Assembly (NCBI GenBank): GCA_900316805.1
Contig: ONEJ01000022.1
Span: forward strand, 1 to 35,366
Direction: 5' to 3'
Source: an uncultured Lachnospiraceae bacterium
GTDB lineage: Bacteria; Bacillota; Clostridia; Lachnospirales; Lachnospiraceae
DNA length: 35,366 nt
Shown here: positions 16,345 through 23,572 of the stretch, piece by piece
Layout of the letters: each line of letters begins with the position of its first letter
Position numbering within the stretch: the first letter of the stretch is position 1
Notes under the pieces: generated by a model
What the model saw: only the letters and a program-made list of their open reading frames with translations
What the model was told of the DNA's origin: nothing
The model's database searches: none
Program-made: the position numbers and the translations under genes

Positions 16345-16358
16345 CATGAACCTCCCTG

Positions 16359-17336
16359 CTAAAAATCTGTTCCATCACTTTCCACATACCGCTTTGCCAT
16401 CCGATATGTCTGTTCATAATAATTGTCAGTAACCTTCTTTACCGTATCATTCTCCATATGGGAGGCAATCCATCCGATTCTCACGATTTTTCTCATCACA
16501 ATGAAAGTAGGTACCATGGATCTGTCTGTTTCCGTAAGCTTTCGCTCTGTCTCATAGCCCTTTAACCATGCTGCCATTTTATCCCGGATTCCCTCATCAT
16601 ACTCCAGCACCGAAGTACTGAGATCGTACAAAAACCAACCGAATCCGCAATCGTCAAAATCCAACACCTGCACCTTTCCCTGATCCACCAAAACATTGTT
16701 GATATTAAAATCCGAATGGATCAGACCATAGTTTTCCGGGGTCTTTCCATACTGCTTTAATTTGTCCCCGATGATCTGCTCTGCTTTCTCATAGACACTT
16801 CGCTCCTCTTCCGACAGCCGGGGGTGTTTCCTCCAATCGCCTACACGGGCATCTTTGCCCAGCAGATCTTCATAATTCCAGGTAAATCTTACAATATTTT
16901 TTACTCCGGGCCATTCCTGCACCTGTCGGTGAAGCTTGGCAGTAATCTGACCGATTTCCTGCAGATATCCAAGGAGTTCTTCCCCTTCTATTCCCCGGAG
17001 GGTTGTCCCGTTCAAGAAGGAAAACATGGTACAGTAGTATTCTTTTATCTGGGTCAAAAGCTCTCCCCGGTGGTTCTTTATTACAACCGGCATCCGGATA
17101 TCCGTGCTTTTCTCCAATTCCTGAATCCACAGCAGTTCGCCCATTAATTCCTCTGTCGTATGATATCCGGGTCTGCATAGCCGCAGTACATATTTTTTGC
17201 TGCCGGTCTGTACCAGCCAATTATAATTCTCCGAGTATTTCAAAAGAGAAATTTCACAGGCAGAACCCAGATCATAATGTTTGCCCAGTTCTTCCTCCAG
17301 CATATGCTTTAATTCTTCATCTTTCCGTTCGTTCAT
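16359..17336 (-). CDS. APH/choline kinase-family small-molecule kinase
   Basis: A 325-residue protein with the aminoglycoside phosphotransferase fold. N-terminal strands include KYVLRLCRP with the likely ATP-binding Lys/Arg. The catalytic loop is HSDFNINN (H207, D209, N214) and the metal-binding motif is LDFDDCG (D226, D228). The family covers homoserine, choline, methylthioribose and hydroxylysine kinases. In a catabolic operon with an amino acid transporter, an antibiotic role is unlikely; phosphorylating a hydroxyl on the imported compound or an intermediate fits better, but this is inference. The ribosome binding site is weak (GAAGAC region), and the gene starts 20 bases after the dehydrogenase stop. 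Confidence 0.8.
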   Translation of the reverse strand: MNERKDEELKHMLEEELGKHYDLGSACEISLLKYSENYNWLVQTGSKKYVLRLCRPGYHTTEELMGELLWIQELEKSTDIRMPVVIKNHRGELLTQIKEYYCTMFSFLNGTTLRGIEGEELLGYLQEIGQITAKLHRQVQEWPGVKNIVRFTWNYEDLLGKDARVGDWRKHPRLSEEERSVYEKAEQIIGDKLKQYGKTPENYGLIHSDFNINNVLVDQGKVQVLDFDDCGFGWFLYDLSTSVLEYDEGIRDKMAAWLKGYETERKLTETDRSMVPTFIVMRKIVRIGWIASHMENDTVKKVTDNYYEQTYRMAKRYVESDGTDF

Positions 17337-17356
17337 AAGCAGTCTTCATTCTTTCG

Positions 17357-18343
17357 TTATTTCGTTATCTCGTTTTCGGAGTATCCCTTTAAGGCATAGG
17401 AAATCACATTCTGCATGGTCAGCTCGTTTAAAGATTTCATTGCCAGATCCGTGTAAAAGGCAATATGGCTCGTATAAATCACATCATCTCTGCCACACAG
17501 CTCCCAGAAAATTTTGTCCTGGTAATCCGGGTTCTTTGTCCGTATGTAGTCATCTTCTTTCTCATATACGTCAAATCCATATCCGGATAATTTTCCGCCC
17601 TTAAGTGCTGCCAGTACGGCCTCCGAATCTACCAGTCCGCCTCTTGCCGTATTCACAAGAATGGCACCGGTCTTCATCTGGCCTATACTTTCCTCATTGA
17701 TCAAGTGGTAGTTTTCTTTCTTTAATGGACAATGAAGCAAAAGGATATCACTCTCTTTTAACAAAGTGTCCTGATCCGTAAAGGTTACCAGATCATTCAC
17801 TTCTTTCTTCTCATGGGGTGTTGACACCAGAATTCTGCACTGGAAACCACTGAGCATTCGAATGGTGGAAATTGCTATCTTTCCGCAGCCAATAATTCCT
17901 ACTGTCAGGGCGGAGAGTTCCTTTCCCATTACGTTTTCTAATGTGAAATTTCCTCTGTCCGTATTCTTCATACTGTACTTCAGCTTTCGCAGCAGGGCAA
18001 GCAGCAGTAACACCGTATGTTCACTTACCGCTCCTGTGGAATACACAGGTACATTTGCTGCGCATATTCCATTGTCCCGCAATGCCTGAACAGACAAGTG
18101 ATCGGTTCCGGTAGATCTGGTCACAATGTATTTCACACCACATTCAGCCAGTGCCCTGGCTTCTTTTTCCCGGACAATACTGTTGGTAATAAGCCAGATA
18201 ATTTCATATCCCCGGGTGGAGGAAACCGTATCCATATTTAATACGCCCTCCGCAAAATCCACCTGTTCAAGTCCATGTGTACACAGATATGTTCTTATCT
18301 CATCCCGTTCCGCCGGTTCTGTACCGAATATCAGAATTTTCAT
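17357..18343 (-). CDS. D-2-hydroxyacid dehydrogenase (LdhA/VanH-like)
   Basis: A 328-residue NAD-dependent enzyme. The N-terminal substrate domain includes RSTGTDHLSVQA and NVPVYSTGAVSEHTVLLLLALLRK, strongly like D-lactate dehydrogenase. The Rossmann motif is VGIIGCGKIA (148-157) and the catalytic triad is R234 (NTARGG), E261 (DVYEKE) and H293 (SHIAFYT). It reduces a 2-oxoacid to the D-2-hydroxyacid, so with a class I aminotransferase it could run a reductive branch that disposes of NADH. AGGAGA lies 7 bases before the ATG. Which 2-oxoacid is used cannot be told. Confidence 0.9.
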   Translation of the reverse strand: MKILIFGTEPAERDEIRTYLCTHGLEQVDFAEGVLNMDTVSSTRGYEIIWLITNSIVREKEARALAECGVKYIVTRSTGTDHLSVQALRDNGICAANVPVYSTGAVSEHTVLLLLALLRKLKYSMKNTDRGNFTLENVMGKELSALTVGIIGCGKIAISTIRMLSGFQCRILVSTPHEKKEVNDLVTFTDQDTLLKESDILLLHCPLKKENYHLINEESIGQMKTGAILVNTARGGLVDSEAVLAALKGGKLSGYGFDVYEKEDDYIRTKNPDYQDKIFWELCGRDDVIYTSHIAFYTDLAMKSLNELTMQNVISYALKGYSENEITK

Positions 18344-18361
18344 TCATCTCTCTCCTGTTTC

Positions 18362-18868
18362 TTATAGAGAATCCTCAAGTTTTTTCACCTCTGGTTTTGG
18401 CAGACGATAAATCGTCCAGTCTGACATAGGAATTGCTCCGAGACCTTTATAGAATTTAATCGACGGCTCATTCCAGTCCAGACAGAACCACTCCATTCTT
18501 CCACAGTCATGTTCATTTGCAATTTTCGCAAGGCATGCAAAAGTCGCTTTACCCAATCCTTTTCCCCGTACTTCCGGGTCATAGAAAACATCCTCCACAT
18601 AGAGATTGGATTTGCCGAGGAACGTAGAGAAACTGTAGTAATATAAAGCAAAGCCCACCGGCTTTCCATCCAGTTCCCCGATCAGGCACTCACAATAATG
18701 TTTCACAAAAACGGAATCATAGATATCTTCTTCCGTAGCTACAACTGCATCCAGCATTTTCTCATAGGTTGCAATCTTCTTAATGAATTCCAGAATTAAT
18801 CCGGCATCCTTCTCTTCTGCTTTTCTCAACTGAAAGCCTTCGATCTTTGTCTCATAATATGTACTCAT
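18362..18868 (-). CDS. GNAT acetyltransferase, diamine acetyltransferase (SSAT)-like
   Basis: A 168-residue GNAT-fold enzyme. The acetyl-CoA loop appears as EVRGKGLGKA (about residues 93-102), preceded by YVEDVFYDP and followed by DWNEPSIKFYKGLGA. These motifs and the N-terminal FIKKIATYEKM resemble eukaryotic spermidine/spermine N1-acetyltransferase. It probably acetylates a primary amine of a polyamine or side chain. The start is ATG at 18866-18868, seven bases after TAGGAGT; a GTG three codons earlier lacks that spacing. It lies 11 bases after the ABC ATPase stop, so it is expressed with the transporter. Confidence 0.85.
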   Translation of the reverse strand: MSTYYETKIEGFQLRKAEEKDAGLILEFIKKIATYEKMLDAVVATEEDIYDSVFVKHYCECLIGELDGKPVGFALYYYSFSTFLGKSNLYVEDVFYDPEVRGKGLGKATFACLAKIANEHDCGRMEWFCLDWNEPSIKFYKGLGAIPMSDWTIYRLPKPEVKKLEDSL

Positions 18869-18879
18869 AATTCGCACTC

Positions 18880-19629
18880 CTAACCTGCCATAAATCTTGA
18901 TAAAAATTCTCTTGTATAACTGCTTCTTGGGTTGTAAAAAATCTGCTCAGGAGGTCCCTGCTCTACCACAGCTCCCTCTTTCATATATATGGTTTTTGTT
19001 GATACATCCCGTGCGAAGGCCATTTCGTGGGTCACAATCACCATTGTAGTTCCTTCCTGGGCAAGTTCCTTCATAACCTTTAAGACTTCTCCTACCATCT
19101 GGGGATCCAGCGCACTGGTAGGTTCATCGAATAAAATCACTTCCGGGCTCATACATAACGCTCTCGCTATGGCTACCCTCTGCTTCTGTCCACCGGAAAG
19201 CTGATGAGGCATGGCATTTACCTGAGGCAGCATATTTACCTTTTCCAGATATGTACGTGCGGTCTGTTCCGATTCTTCCTTTGACTTTTTCAATACATGC
19301 TGCATGCCAAAAGTACAATTTTCCAGCACGGTCATATTGTTAAAAAGATTAAATGTCTGAAAAACCATACCCATTTTAGCCCTGAATTTCTCTACCTTGG
19401 AATTGTATTCCGTGATTTCCTTATCATGAAAAAAGATTTTTCCTCCGGTAGGTGTTTCCAGCATATTTAAGCAGCGAAGAAGGGTGGTTTTTCCGGATCC
19501 CGAGGATCCGATAATACAAGTCACATCCCCCTTTTTCACGGTAAAATTTACATCCTTTAACACTTCATGCTTTCCAAAGCTTTTTTTCAGTTCCCTGACA
19601 GTAATAATTGTTTCTCTTTCTTTTTCCAC
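18880..19629 (-). CDS. Polar amino acid ABC transporter, ATP-binding protein
   Basis: A 249-residue ATPase of the GlnQ/HisP type. Walker A GSSGSGKTT (41-49), Q-loop QTFNLFNNMTVLEN (91-104), signature LSGGQ (144-148), Walker B VILFDEP (164-170) and switch His in IVTHEM are all intact. It powers uptake through the permease encoded 2 bases upstream (stop at 19632). The family moves amino acids or amino acid-like cations and anions. Confidence 0.95.
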   Translation of the reverse strand: MEKERETIITVRELKKSFGKHEVLKDVNFTVKKGDVTCIIGSSGSGKTTLLRCLNMLETPTGGKIFFHDKEITEYNSKVEKFRAKMGMVFQTFNLFNNMTVLENCTFGMQHVLKKSKEESEQTARTYLEKVNMLPQVNAMPHQLSGGQKQRVAIARALCMSPEVILFDEPTSALDPQMVGEVLKVMKELAQEGTTMVIVTHEMAFARDVSTKTIYMKEGAVVEQGPPEQIFYNPRSSYTREFLSRFMAG

Positions 19630-19631
19630 AG

Positions 19632-20402
19632 CTACTCCTCCTGTTTCGCCACCGGCTCTAATTGATAATTACTGTTTCCATCCATCTTTTTCTCAACCTT
19701 GCGAATGATCTTGGACACTACAATTGTCATGATCAGGTAAATAACGGCTACAATAAAGAAGGATTCAAAATACTTATAATAAACGGAAGCCGCCGTTTTT
19801 CCCGCAAAGAACAGTTCAGATACTGAAATCACATTTAAAACAGAGGTATCCTTGATATTAATAACTAACTGGTTTCCAACCTGTGGCATAATATTTCGGA
19901 GAGCCTGCGGCATTACGATATATCTCATAATGCCAAAATGCTTCAGTCCAATGGCTTTGCCTGCCTCAACCTGACCTACATCTACGGAATCAATTCCACC
20001 ACGTACTGACTCTGCCATGTAGGCTCCTGTATTGATAGACACCACCAGGAAGCCACAAGGAATTGCATCAATGGTAATCCCAAGCATCGGAAGTCCGTAA
20101 AAAATAACCATGGCCTGTACCATCATAGGCGTTCCACGAAATACCTCAACATATACGGTTGAAATCACTTTCAACAGCCATACGGTTATCTTCTTAAAAT
20201 AGGAATCCGTGCTGATCACTTCAATTGTCTGAATAAATCCGCAAAGAAAACCCAGTATACAGCCAACCAATGTGCCAGCAACCGCCAGCAGTATGGTCCA
20301 GCCACAGCCTTTTAATAAAATCAAACCATATTCTTCAATTAAAAAGCCAACCCAGTCCCAAAATGTACCACCTGTTGGCACTGTTGCTAAAATACAATCC
20401 AT
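19632..20402 (-). CDS. Polar amino acid ABC transporter, permease
   Basis: A 256-residue permease of the HisM/GlnP family with about five membrane segments. The cytoplasmic loop that docks the ATPase is VEAGKAIGLKHFGIMRYIVMPQAL, the classic EAA motif, near residues 155-180. The start is ATG at 20400-20402, since GGGAGG lies 6 bases upstream; a longer in-frame start adds seven residues without a site. With one permease gene the transporter is probably a homodimer. Confidence 0.93.
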   Translation of the reverse strand: MDCILATVPTGGTFWDWVGFLIEEYGLILLKGCGWTILLAVAGTLVGCILGFLCGFIQTIEVISTDSYFKKITVWLLKVISTVYVEVFRGTPMMVQAMVIFYGLPMLGITIDAIPCGFLVVSINTGAYMAESVRGGIDSVDVGQVEAGKAIGLKHFGIMRYIVMPQALRNIMPQVGNQLVINIKDTSVLNVISVSELFFAGKTAASVYYKYFESFFIVAVIYLIMTIVVSKIIRKVEKKMDGNSNYQLEPVAKQEE

Positions 20403-20438
20403 AACGTGACCTCCCAGTCCCAAACTCCAATGTCTTCT

Positions 20439-21302
20439 TTAGTTTTCTGCTGGCTGGTTGCTGATTGCCTCATCCATCCAGGCCGCTCTCGTTGACTCGT
20501 CAATTTCCTTTAACTTACTGTTCATAGCATCCAGTCGTTCTGAATCACCTTTTCGAACTGCAATGGAAATAGAGGTAATGGAATCATCCACATCGTATCC
20601 TTCTTCAAAATCCAGCAATTTCAAATCCGGATTTGTGGCAACCGCTGCCAGACCCATAGGCTTTTCAACAATCGTTGCATCGATTCTTCCGGATGTAAGA
20701 GCCACAACCACACTTGACATATCCGGAAGAGCCTCCTCGATCTTTGCTCCCGGAATCTGAGATAAGGTGTCGTACATTTTTGTTCCCTGCTGTGAGGAAA
20801 CAACTGCGCCATCCAGATCCTCCTTAGAAGCTGCATCTGCATACTTTCCGTCTGCTTTAACCAATGTCAGATACTCGGCTGTATAATAAGGATCCGTAAA
20901 ATCGACACTTTCCTTTCTTTCCTCCGTTGGAGACATACCTGCAATGATGGCATCAATTTTGTCGGACTGCAGTGCCATGATCAAGCCGTTCCATTCGATT
21001 TTGTATACCTCTAATTTACAGCCCATGCTCTCCGCAATTGCCTTTGCCATTGTAATGTCATAACCATTGACATATTCATTTGTTCCCTCCACCTTAACAG
21101 CACCATTGCTGTCATCTGTCTGGGACCAGTTATATGGTGGGTTTCCACACTCCATACCCACTCGAAGTACTTTTTCTTCTGTCTTTGCTTCTGTGGAAGT
21201 TTTCTCATCACTTACGGCAGTAGTACTCTTTCCACATCCTGCCACTCCCATTACCACAATCATTGCAGCCAGCAGTACACTCAGTAATCGTCTCTTCTTC
21301 AT
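20439..21302 (-). CDS. Amino acid ABC transporter, substrate-binding lipoprotein
   Basis: A 287-residue SBP_bac_3 family protein. A basic N-terminus and hydrophobic stretch end in the lipobox VAGC (20-23), so C23 is lipid-anchored. After a Thr/Lys/Glu-rich linker come LRVGMECGNPPYNW, NGYDITMAKAIAESMG, IDAIIAGMSPTEERKESVDFTDPYY (with the substrate-carboxylate Arg) and VVSSQQGTKMYD, the usual polar amino acid binding motifs. It captures the substrate outside the membrane. It is the first gene of the operon, with a 126-base structured leader and a consensus promoter controlled by the divergent GntR regulator. Confidence 0.93.
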   Translation of the reverse strand: MKKRRLLSVLLAAMIVVMGVAGCGKSTTAVSDEKTSTEAKTEEKVLRVGMECGNPPYNWSQTDDSNGAVKVEGTNEYVNGYDITMAKAIAESMGCKLEVYKIEWNGLIMALQSDKIDAIIAGMSPTEERKESVDFTDPYYTAEYLTLVKADGKYADAASKEDLDGAVVSSQQGTKMYDTLSQIPGAKIEEALPDMSSVVVALTSGRIDATIVEKPMGLAAVATNPDLKLLDFEEGYDVDDSITSISIAVRKGDSERLDAMNSKLKEIDESTRAAWMDEAISNQPAEN

Positions 21303-21370
21303 AGTCTTGTTCCTCCTTTAGATAAGTATATAAGAAATAGCAGCCAAACACAGCTTCGGATCCAAATACA

Positions 21371-21407
21371 AAAGGCGCCAACGAGACTTCATCTCATTGA
21401 CGCCTTT
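21371..21407 (-). promoter_or_regulatory. Long leader hairpin, possible attenuator
   Basis: In the minus-strand transcript 21392-21407 pairs with 21371-21386 over 16 positions with two G-U pairs and a 5-base loop. In the opposite strand the same two positions would be A-C mismatches, so the structure is built for the transporter transcript. The 3' side runs into CCTTTTGTATTTGG, only a weak T-tract. It begins about 20 bases after the expected start point. Confidence 0.6.
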
Positions 21408-21417
21408 GTCCGACCTT
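21407..21417 (-). promoter_or_regulatory. Imperfect FadR-like operator at the transporter promoter
   Basis: The minus strand reads AGGTCGGACAA, matching the GGTC-N-GAC core of the perfect site at 21610-21622. It lies just downstream of the expected start of the transporter transcript, the same relative place as the other site in the regulator promoter. Confidence 0.45.
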
Positions 21418-21434
21418 CTGTATTTGTTAGCGTT

Positions 21435-21463
21435 ATTATATGCCCGCATATGGAAACTGTCAA
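21435..21463 (-). promoter_or_regulatory. Promoter of the ABC transporter and catabolic operon
   Basis: On the minus strand perfect TTGACA (21458-21463) and TATAAT (21435-21440) boxes are separated by 17 bases. The start point near 21428 gives a leader of about 125 bases. Such a perfect promoter on a catabolic operon suggests tight repression. Confidence 0.85.
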
Positions 21464-21558
21464 TACTTAATTTGTGATTTTTTAGCAGTTTCTCTCATTT
21501 TTTTCTTTTGGCAGAAAAATCTTTTCGCTTCTCCATTCCTGCCAACCCTTTGATACTA

Positions 21559-21587
21559 TTGACTTTTCCTTCTGTTTCAACTATAAT
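21559..21587 (+). promoter_or_regulatory. Promoter of the GntR regulator
   Basis: On the plus strand TTGACT (21559-21564) and TATAAT (21582-21587) are separated by 17 bases. Transcription would start near 21594, about 14 bases before the operator. Confidence 0.8.
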
Positions 21588-21607
21588 TTTCTACACAAGG
21601 ATGGAAC

Positions 21608-21624
21608 ATCTGGTCAGACCAGTT
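21608..21624. promoter_or_regulatory. FadR-type operator, probable autoregulation site
   Basis: CTGGTC-A-GACCAG is a perfect palindrome with 6-base arms, extended to ATCTGGTC-A-GACCAGTT. This is very close to the FadR-subfamily GntR consensus TGGTNNGACCA. It lies between the regulator's start point and its AAAGGAG site, where bound protein would block its own transcription. Confidence 0.8.
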
Positions 21625-21640
21625 AAAGGAGCATGTAACA

Positions 21641-22312
21641 ATGAAAACACTATTATATGATAAGATTGCCCAAGATTTAGAAGACAAAATCCGTTCCGGT
21701 TTTTTCCCTGAGAATACGAAACTCCCCTCCGAACGAGACCTCTCGAATGAATATCAGGTAAGCCGTACCGTGATCCGTGAAGCCCTGAAGTTACTTATTG
21801 AGAAGAATCTTGTATCCAATCATCCGGGGAAAGGCAACTATGTCTGCCATCCATGTGAAGACAGTCTGGGGAACCACTTTGAATCCTTTCTGGACTTTAA
21901 AGGGATTCCTCTCTCCGATTTGATTGACGCCAGAGAGGAACTGGAGATTATCATCGGAAAAAGAGCAATCCAGCATGTATCCTGTAAACCATTAAAAGAA
22001 CTGGAACGCCTTTATGAAGATATGGAGGCTAGCATGAATGACAGTGTTCTCTACAATGAATATGATTATCAGTTTCATTTAAAGCTTGCGGACTGCTCCC
22101 AGAATGAAACCCTGAAAATCCTTTTTTTATCTTTTTACTCTATTACCGGTAAAAATATATTTTCATCCGTCACCAATAAATTTGAAACCCGAAAGCATGC
22201 ACAATTAGAACACTATCATATGCTCTGCGCCCTTAAAACCCGCTCTCCGAGAAATATGACAAAGGCCATACAGGAGCACATGAACTGCATCCGGGAGCAT
22301 ATCCAGACATGA
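21641..22312 (+). CDS. GntR-family regulator, FadR subfamily
   Basis: A 223-residue protein with an N-terminal winged HTH (residues about 8-70: KLPSERDLSNEYQVSRTVIREAL, then the wing HPGKGNYVC) and a C-terminal FCD ligand domain (about 84-210) with the expected D in DAREELE and His residues in YQFHLKLAD and EHYHML, which commonly bind a metal. It is divergent from the transporter operon and surrounded by FadR-like sites, so it most likely represses both itself and the operon until the imported compound or a metabolite binds. AAAGGAG lies 9 bases before the ATG. Confidence 0.92.
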   Translation: MKTLLYDKIAQDLEDKIRSGFFPENTKLPSERDLSNEYQVSRTVIREALKLLIEKNLVSNHPGKGNYVCHPCEDSLGNHFESFLDFKGIPLSDLIDAREELEIIIGKRAIQHVSCKPLKELERLYEDMEASMNDSVLYNEYDYQFHLKLADCSQNETLKILFLSFYSITGKNIFSSVTNKFETRKHAQLEHYHMLCALKTRSPRNMTKAIQEHMNCIREHIQT

Positions 22313-22316
22313 TGTT

Positions 22317-22530
22317 TTATTTTCCCTGGTCATCCGCTTCAATGAAAGATCCAATTTCTTCCAGTGATTCTGAAATCAGCACATGGGAAAGTTCCCATCA
22401 ATCCACTGTTGGCACCGCCATAAACCAGCGTGTGCCCATGCTCAGCAAGCCAGACCCCAAGAGCCATGGCACCGATAGTATAACTTTCTTCTTTCCCGGA
22501 TGTGGATCCGCAATATACAGCTATGTTCAT
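22317..22530 (-). pseudogene. LOG-family phosphoribohydrolase remnant with internal deletion
   Basis: The first 47 or so codons from ATG 22530 encode NIAVYCGSTSGKEESY and LAEHGHTLVYGGANSGLMG, the N-terminus of a LOG (TIGR00730) protein, normally about 180-190 residues. Directly after GLMG the reading shifts by one base into ELSHVLISESLEEIGSFIEA and a TAA at 22317-22319, which looks like the C-terminus of the same family. So roughly 115 internal residues, including the catalytic PGGxGTxxE motif, are gone and the frame is broken. AGAGGT lies upstream of the ATG. It cannot be an active enzyme. It converges with the GntR gene 4 bases away. Confidence 0.75.
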
Positions 22531-22569
22531 ATTCTTCAAACCTCTTACACTGCCAAATAATTTATAATA

Positions 22570-22782
22570 CTAATATTCCTTTGTAATAGTTTCAATGTCA
22601 TACATCTCCATAAATGTCTTAAGATCTCTGTCGTTTCGAATCAGCATGACATCTTCAAATTTACCGGTATGGATATCCTTAAAACCAGCCACCGGCTCCC
22701 CGGTGCAGATACTGCAGTGGAGTACCGGCTTTTGGTTCACCTTATCATAAGTTTTCTTCTGTGGTTTCTTTCTCCCAAACAT
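22570..22782 (-). CDS. Small conserved-looking protein, unknown function
   Basis: A 70-residue protein beginning MFGRKKPQKKTYDKVNQKP, then SICTGEPVAGFKDIHTGKFEDVMLIRNDRDLKTF. The basic start and a compact acidic/hydrophobic body suggest a small soluble domain; the two cysteines in the CSIC-like motif (HCSICTGE) could bind metal. I recall similar short proteins in Lachnospiraceae but know no function. The start is ATG at 22780-22782 because GGAGG lies 5 bases upstream; a longer frame from 22833 has no site. Confidence 0.6.
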   Translation of the reverse strand: MFGRKKPQKKTYDKVNQKPVLHCSICTGEPVAGFKDIHTGKFEDVMLIRNDRDLKTFMEMYDIETITKEY

Positions 22783-22860
22783 GGCATCCTCCATTCTTCG
22801 GAAATGATATGAAAGAATCTCGCAGTTCCTCACCCCAAAAGCCGCATACTCCTCGTTTGT

Positions 22861-23328
22861 TCATTCACCTTCTCCTTCCACCAGATAATACATCCCACCC
22901 ACATGATAGAGTTCGATCATAATCTCCTTGATGGTCTCATCCTCATACAGATATCCGGAAAACTTACTCTGATAATATCCATAAGTCTCATCTACGATCT
23001 CAATGTCTGCCTTCTTATATTTCTTTATGAACTTCTTCAAGGAATATTTGCGTCCCTTAATTTTCCCATAGTTAACACCACAAGTTTTCATTACGTATAC
23101 ATTGGAAAAATCCAGATCCACCTGCTCAAATAAAATACTTCCCGGTATCGGATTGCTGTCTTCATCGCTTCTATATACCCCCTCCGGCAGCATAAAAGTA
23201 ACATTGGCCATGAAATCATCCAACTGTTGCAGGCGAATCTTTTTGATATATACATCATGCATACTGAATGGGAGAAACGGCATGTCCTCCCGACGAATCT
23301 TTAAGTCCGCAGCTTCTTGTGTCACCAT
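22861..23328 (-). CDS. Hypothetical soluble protein
   Basis: I do not recognise it. The 155-residue protein is rich in charged and aromatic residues and predicted to be mixed alpha/beta. Features: a central Lys-rich stretch KGRKYSLKKFIKKYKKADIE and an acidic end ELYHVGGMYYLVEGEGE. There is no signal peptide or membrane segment. The start is ATG at 23326-23328, five bases after GGAG and within a purine-rich run AAGGAGGAGAAGGAAGTGGAG; an earlier in-frame start at 23370 would read through that site. It is separated from the surface protein by 244 bases. Confidence 0.65.
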   Translation of the reverse strand: MVTQEAADLKIRREDMPFLPFSMHDVYIKKIRLQQLDDFMANVTFMLPEGVYRSDEDSNPIPGSILFEQVDLDFSNVYVMKTCGVNYGKIKGRKYSLKKFIKKYKKADIEIVDETYGYYQSKFSGYLYEDETIKEIMIELYHVGGMYYLVEGEGE

Positions 23329-23368
23329 TCTATCTCCACTTCCTTCTCCTCCTTTTTTAACAAGCGGC

Positions 23369-23468
23369 ACAAGGGCAGGAATTCCCCGCCCTTGTACTTC
23401 TCTTTCCTTTTCTACTGCTTATGTCCAAAGCGGAGCTGTTTTTGTATTTCCCTCTGCATCCGCTTTGG
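23369..23468 (-). other. Non-coding gap with two hairpins downstream of the surface protein
   Basis: The gap 23329-23572 contains no convincing gene. Two perfect inverted repeats are seen: ACAAGGGC/GCCCTTGT (23369-23395, 11-base loop) and CCAAAGCGGA/TCCGCTTTGG (23425-23468, 24-base loop). Neither is followed by a T-run on either strand, so they are not standard terminators; they may stabilise or process the 3' end of the surface-protein transcript. Confidence 0.45.
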
Positions 23469-23572
23469 ATTGTGGCTCCATGCAAAATCTCTCTTTTGAT
23501 CCTTTCAGCCGGACTACCTACCGACTCTGCAGACAGTGGCTGCCGCCTAAGGCATTTCACGCTTATTTGATT

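Noticed and set aside
16359-17336. Aminoglycoside resistance kinase
   Set aside because: The fold matches, but the gene is embedded in a catabolic operon with an amino acid transporter and no resistance or mobile context; APH-fold kinases act on many metabolites.
12352-17336. Naming the operon as a hydroxylysine or ethanolamine pathway
   Set aside because: The gene types are compatible, but no residue or partner gene fixes the substrate, so it is kept as a hypothesis only.
23357-23560. A 67-codon minus-strand frame between the surface protein and the 22861 gene
   Set aside because: There is no ribosome binding site, the composition is Arg/Ser/Cys-rich and not protein-like, and it is built over two hairpins.
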